Shown here in pieces: positions 4,859 to 5,243 of a stretch of DNA of 5,243 bases. Within the stretch, counting starts at the first letter, position 1. Every line of letters begins with the position of its first letter. The DNA lies in assembly GCA_002506705.1 (NCBI GenBank), contig DAYA01000002.1, forward strand, positions 1-5,243, read 5' to 3'. The notes under the pieces are model-generated. The model worked only from the letters and a program-made list of their open reading frames with translations. It was not told the DNA's origin and ran no database searches. Origin of the DNA: Euryarchaeota archaeon UBA550 (GTDB lineage: Archaea; Thermoplasmatota; Poseidoniia; Poseidoniales; Poseidoniaceae). The translations under genes and the position numbers were made by a program.

Positions 4859-5130
4859 CCAAGTATTCCTACTGACCTTAGCAGAATTGGGATAAAGAAT
4901 ATTCCAACGAATATGAAGAACATGATTCTCATCATTCTGTCGTTTTTCTCTCTCTTCTCAAGTGCAGTTTCACAATCTGCATTCTTGCATATGCGTGGTT
5001 CGGATTTCGCATCGATATTGATTCCACAGATCCTACAGTGCTTGTGGGCACTGATGTGTGAGCCAATCTTTGATCGGGTATTGTTGATCTTCTTGCTGAC
5101 TTTATCCTTGATAGCCTTCGCATCCACCAT
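4855..5130 (-). CDS. Small zinc-ribbon protein with a C-terminal membrane helix (DUF2116-like)
   Basis: A 91-aa protein with three parts: a basic N-terminus rich in Lys (1-25), a zinc ribbon with Cys32, Cys35, Cys48 and Cys53 (HCRICG...ICKNADC), and one hydrophobic helix at about 67-84 (MRIMFFIFVGIFFIPILL) close to the C-terminus. This layout matches, from memory, the archaeal DUF2116 family of unknown function. Its tail-anchored form would leave the ribbon and basic tail in the cytoplasm. The start ATG 5130 lies 4 bp after the stop of the upstream gene, and AAGGTGG within that gene's last codons serves as its SD. The two are thus probably co-transcribed. Its TAA and the TAG of nog1 share bases in TTAG at 4855-4858. 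Confidence 0.82.
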   Translation of the reverse strand: MVDAKAIKDKVSKKINNTRSKIGSHISAHKHCRICGINIDAKSEPRICKNADCETALEKREKNDRMMRIMFFIFVGIFFIPILLRSVGILG

Positions 5131-5134
5131 AATC

Positions 5135-5243
5135 TCAATCCACCTTTACCAATGTTCCAATGAATGGCCTTCCTTCTAGGGCATCTTCAACTCTACTTAG
5201 GTCTCTGCCGTCCAGAACTGCGAGTTTGATACTCGCTTCCATT
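5135..5243 (-). CDS. C-terminal end of a gene cut by the window edge, possibly an amino-acid-kinase-fold protein (UMP kinase-like)
   Basis: An open minus-strand frame enters from the right edge and stops at TGA 5137-5135, giving about 34 visible residues (the ATG at 5242-5240 could be internal). The end reads KLAVLDGRDLSRVEDALEG followed by RPFIGTLVKVD. The pattern 'xxDGrd...l..aL.G...GT.v' resembles the C-termini of archaeal UMP kinases and isopentenyl phosphate kinases, where this last strand-turn closes the amino-acid-kinase fold. This rests on a short motif only. Coding is supported by the 4-bp spacing to the next gene and by that gene's SD lying in its last codons. Confidence 0.55.
   Translation of the reverse strand, partial: MEASIKLAVLDGRDLSRVEDALEGRPFIGTLVKVD

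Noticed and set aside
4913..5179. Plus-strand hydrophobic frame of 88 codons, and the minus-strand frame at 4932-5138
   Set aside because: Both overlap the zinc-ribbon gene. The hydrophobic look comes from the complement of the Lys/Glu-rich gene; the zinc-ribbon frame has the Cys motif, an SD and operon spacing.

Overview
The window looks like a compact chromosomal segment from a euryarchaeon. A marine Group II / Thermoplasmatota-type genome fits best, but that placement is an inference from gene content and style, not from a marker search. Domain-level evidence is strong: a class I lysyl-tRNA synthetase, the beta subunit of archaeal initiation factor 2, a GfcR-type HTH-phosphoribosyltransferase regulator, an archaeal NOG1 GTPase and a small zinc-ribbon membrane protein of the archaeal DUF2116 type. 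Most starts have Shine-Dalgarno (SD) sequences matching the archaeal 16S tail (GAGGTGAT-like).

Layout from left to right. (1) A short tail region with a perfect hairpin (17-33), then the minus-strand pair gfcR-like regulator -> lysK (2158 down to 53), spaced by 9 bp. lysK starts with TTG behind a full-length SD that overlaps the regulator's stop codon. (2) A 97-bp divergent promoter region (2159-2255) carrying a perfect inverted repeat. (3) aIF2-beta on plus (2256-2666), whose 3' end overlaps by 11 bp the end of a convergent minus-strand operon. (4) That operon runs from 3653 down to 2656: an unrecognised 141-aa protein, a pterin-4a-carbinolamine dehydratase (PCD) and a thioredoxin-like [2Fe-2S] ferredoxin, with gaps or overlaps of only a few bases. 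(5) A 101-bp divergent region (3654-3754) with a hairpin, an SD-bearing loop and a two-codon ORF on the minus side. (6) A NOG1-family GTPase on plus (3755-4858), whose stop overlaps by 4 bp the stop of (7) a minus-strand zinc-ribbon/transmembrane protein. Four bp upstream of its start lies the 3' end of another minus-strand gene cut by the window edge, tentatively an amino-acid-kinase-fold protein such as UMP kinase.

Functionally the region mixes translation (LysRS, aIF2-beta), ribosome assembly (NOG1), possibly nucleotide metabolism (right-edge fragment), a metabolite-sensing regulator and a small redox/pterin operon. There are no mobile elements, CRISPR arrays, tRNAs or rRNAs that I can see, and no gene-free stretch above about 100 bp. 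I found no clear new defence or mobile system. The items most worth following up are the hypothetical-PCD-ferredoxin operon with its structured leader, and the regulator-lysK operon with a candidate operator in its promoter.
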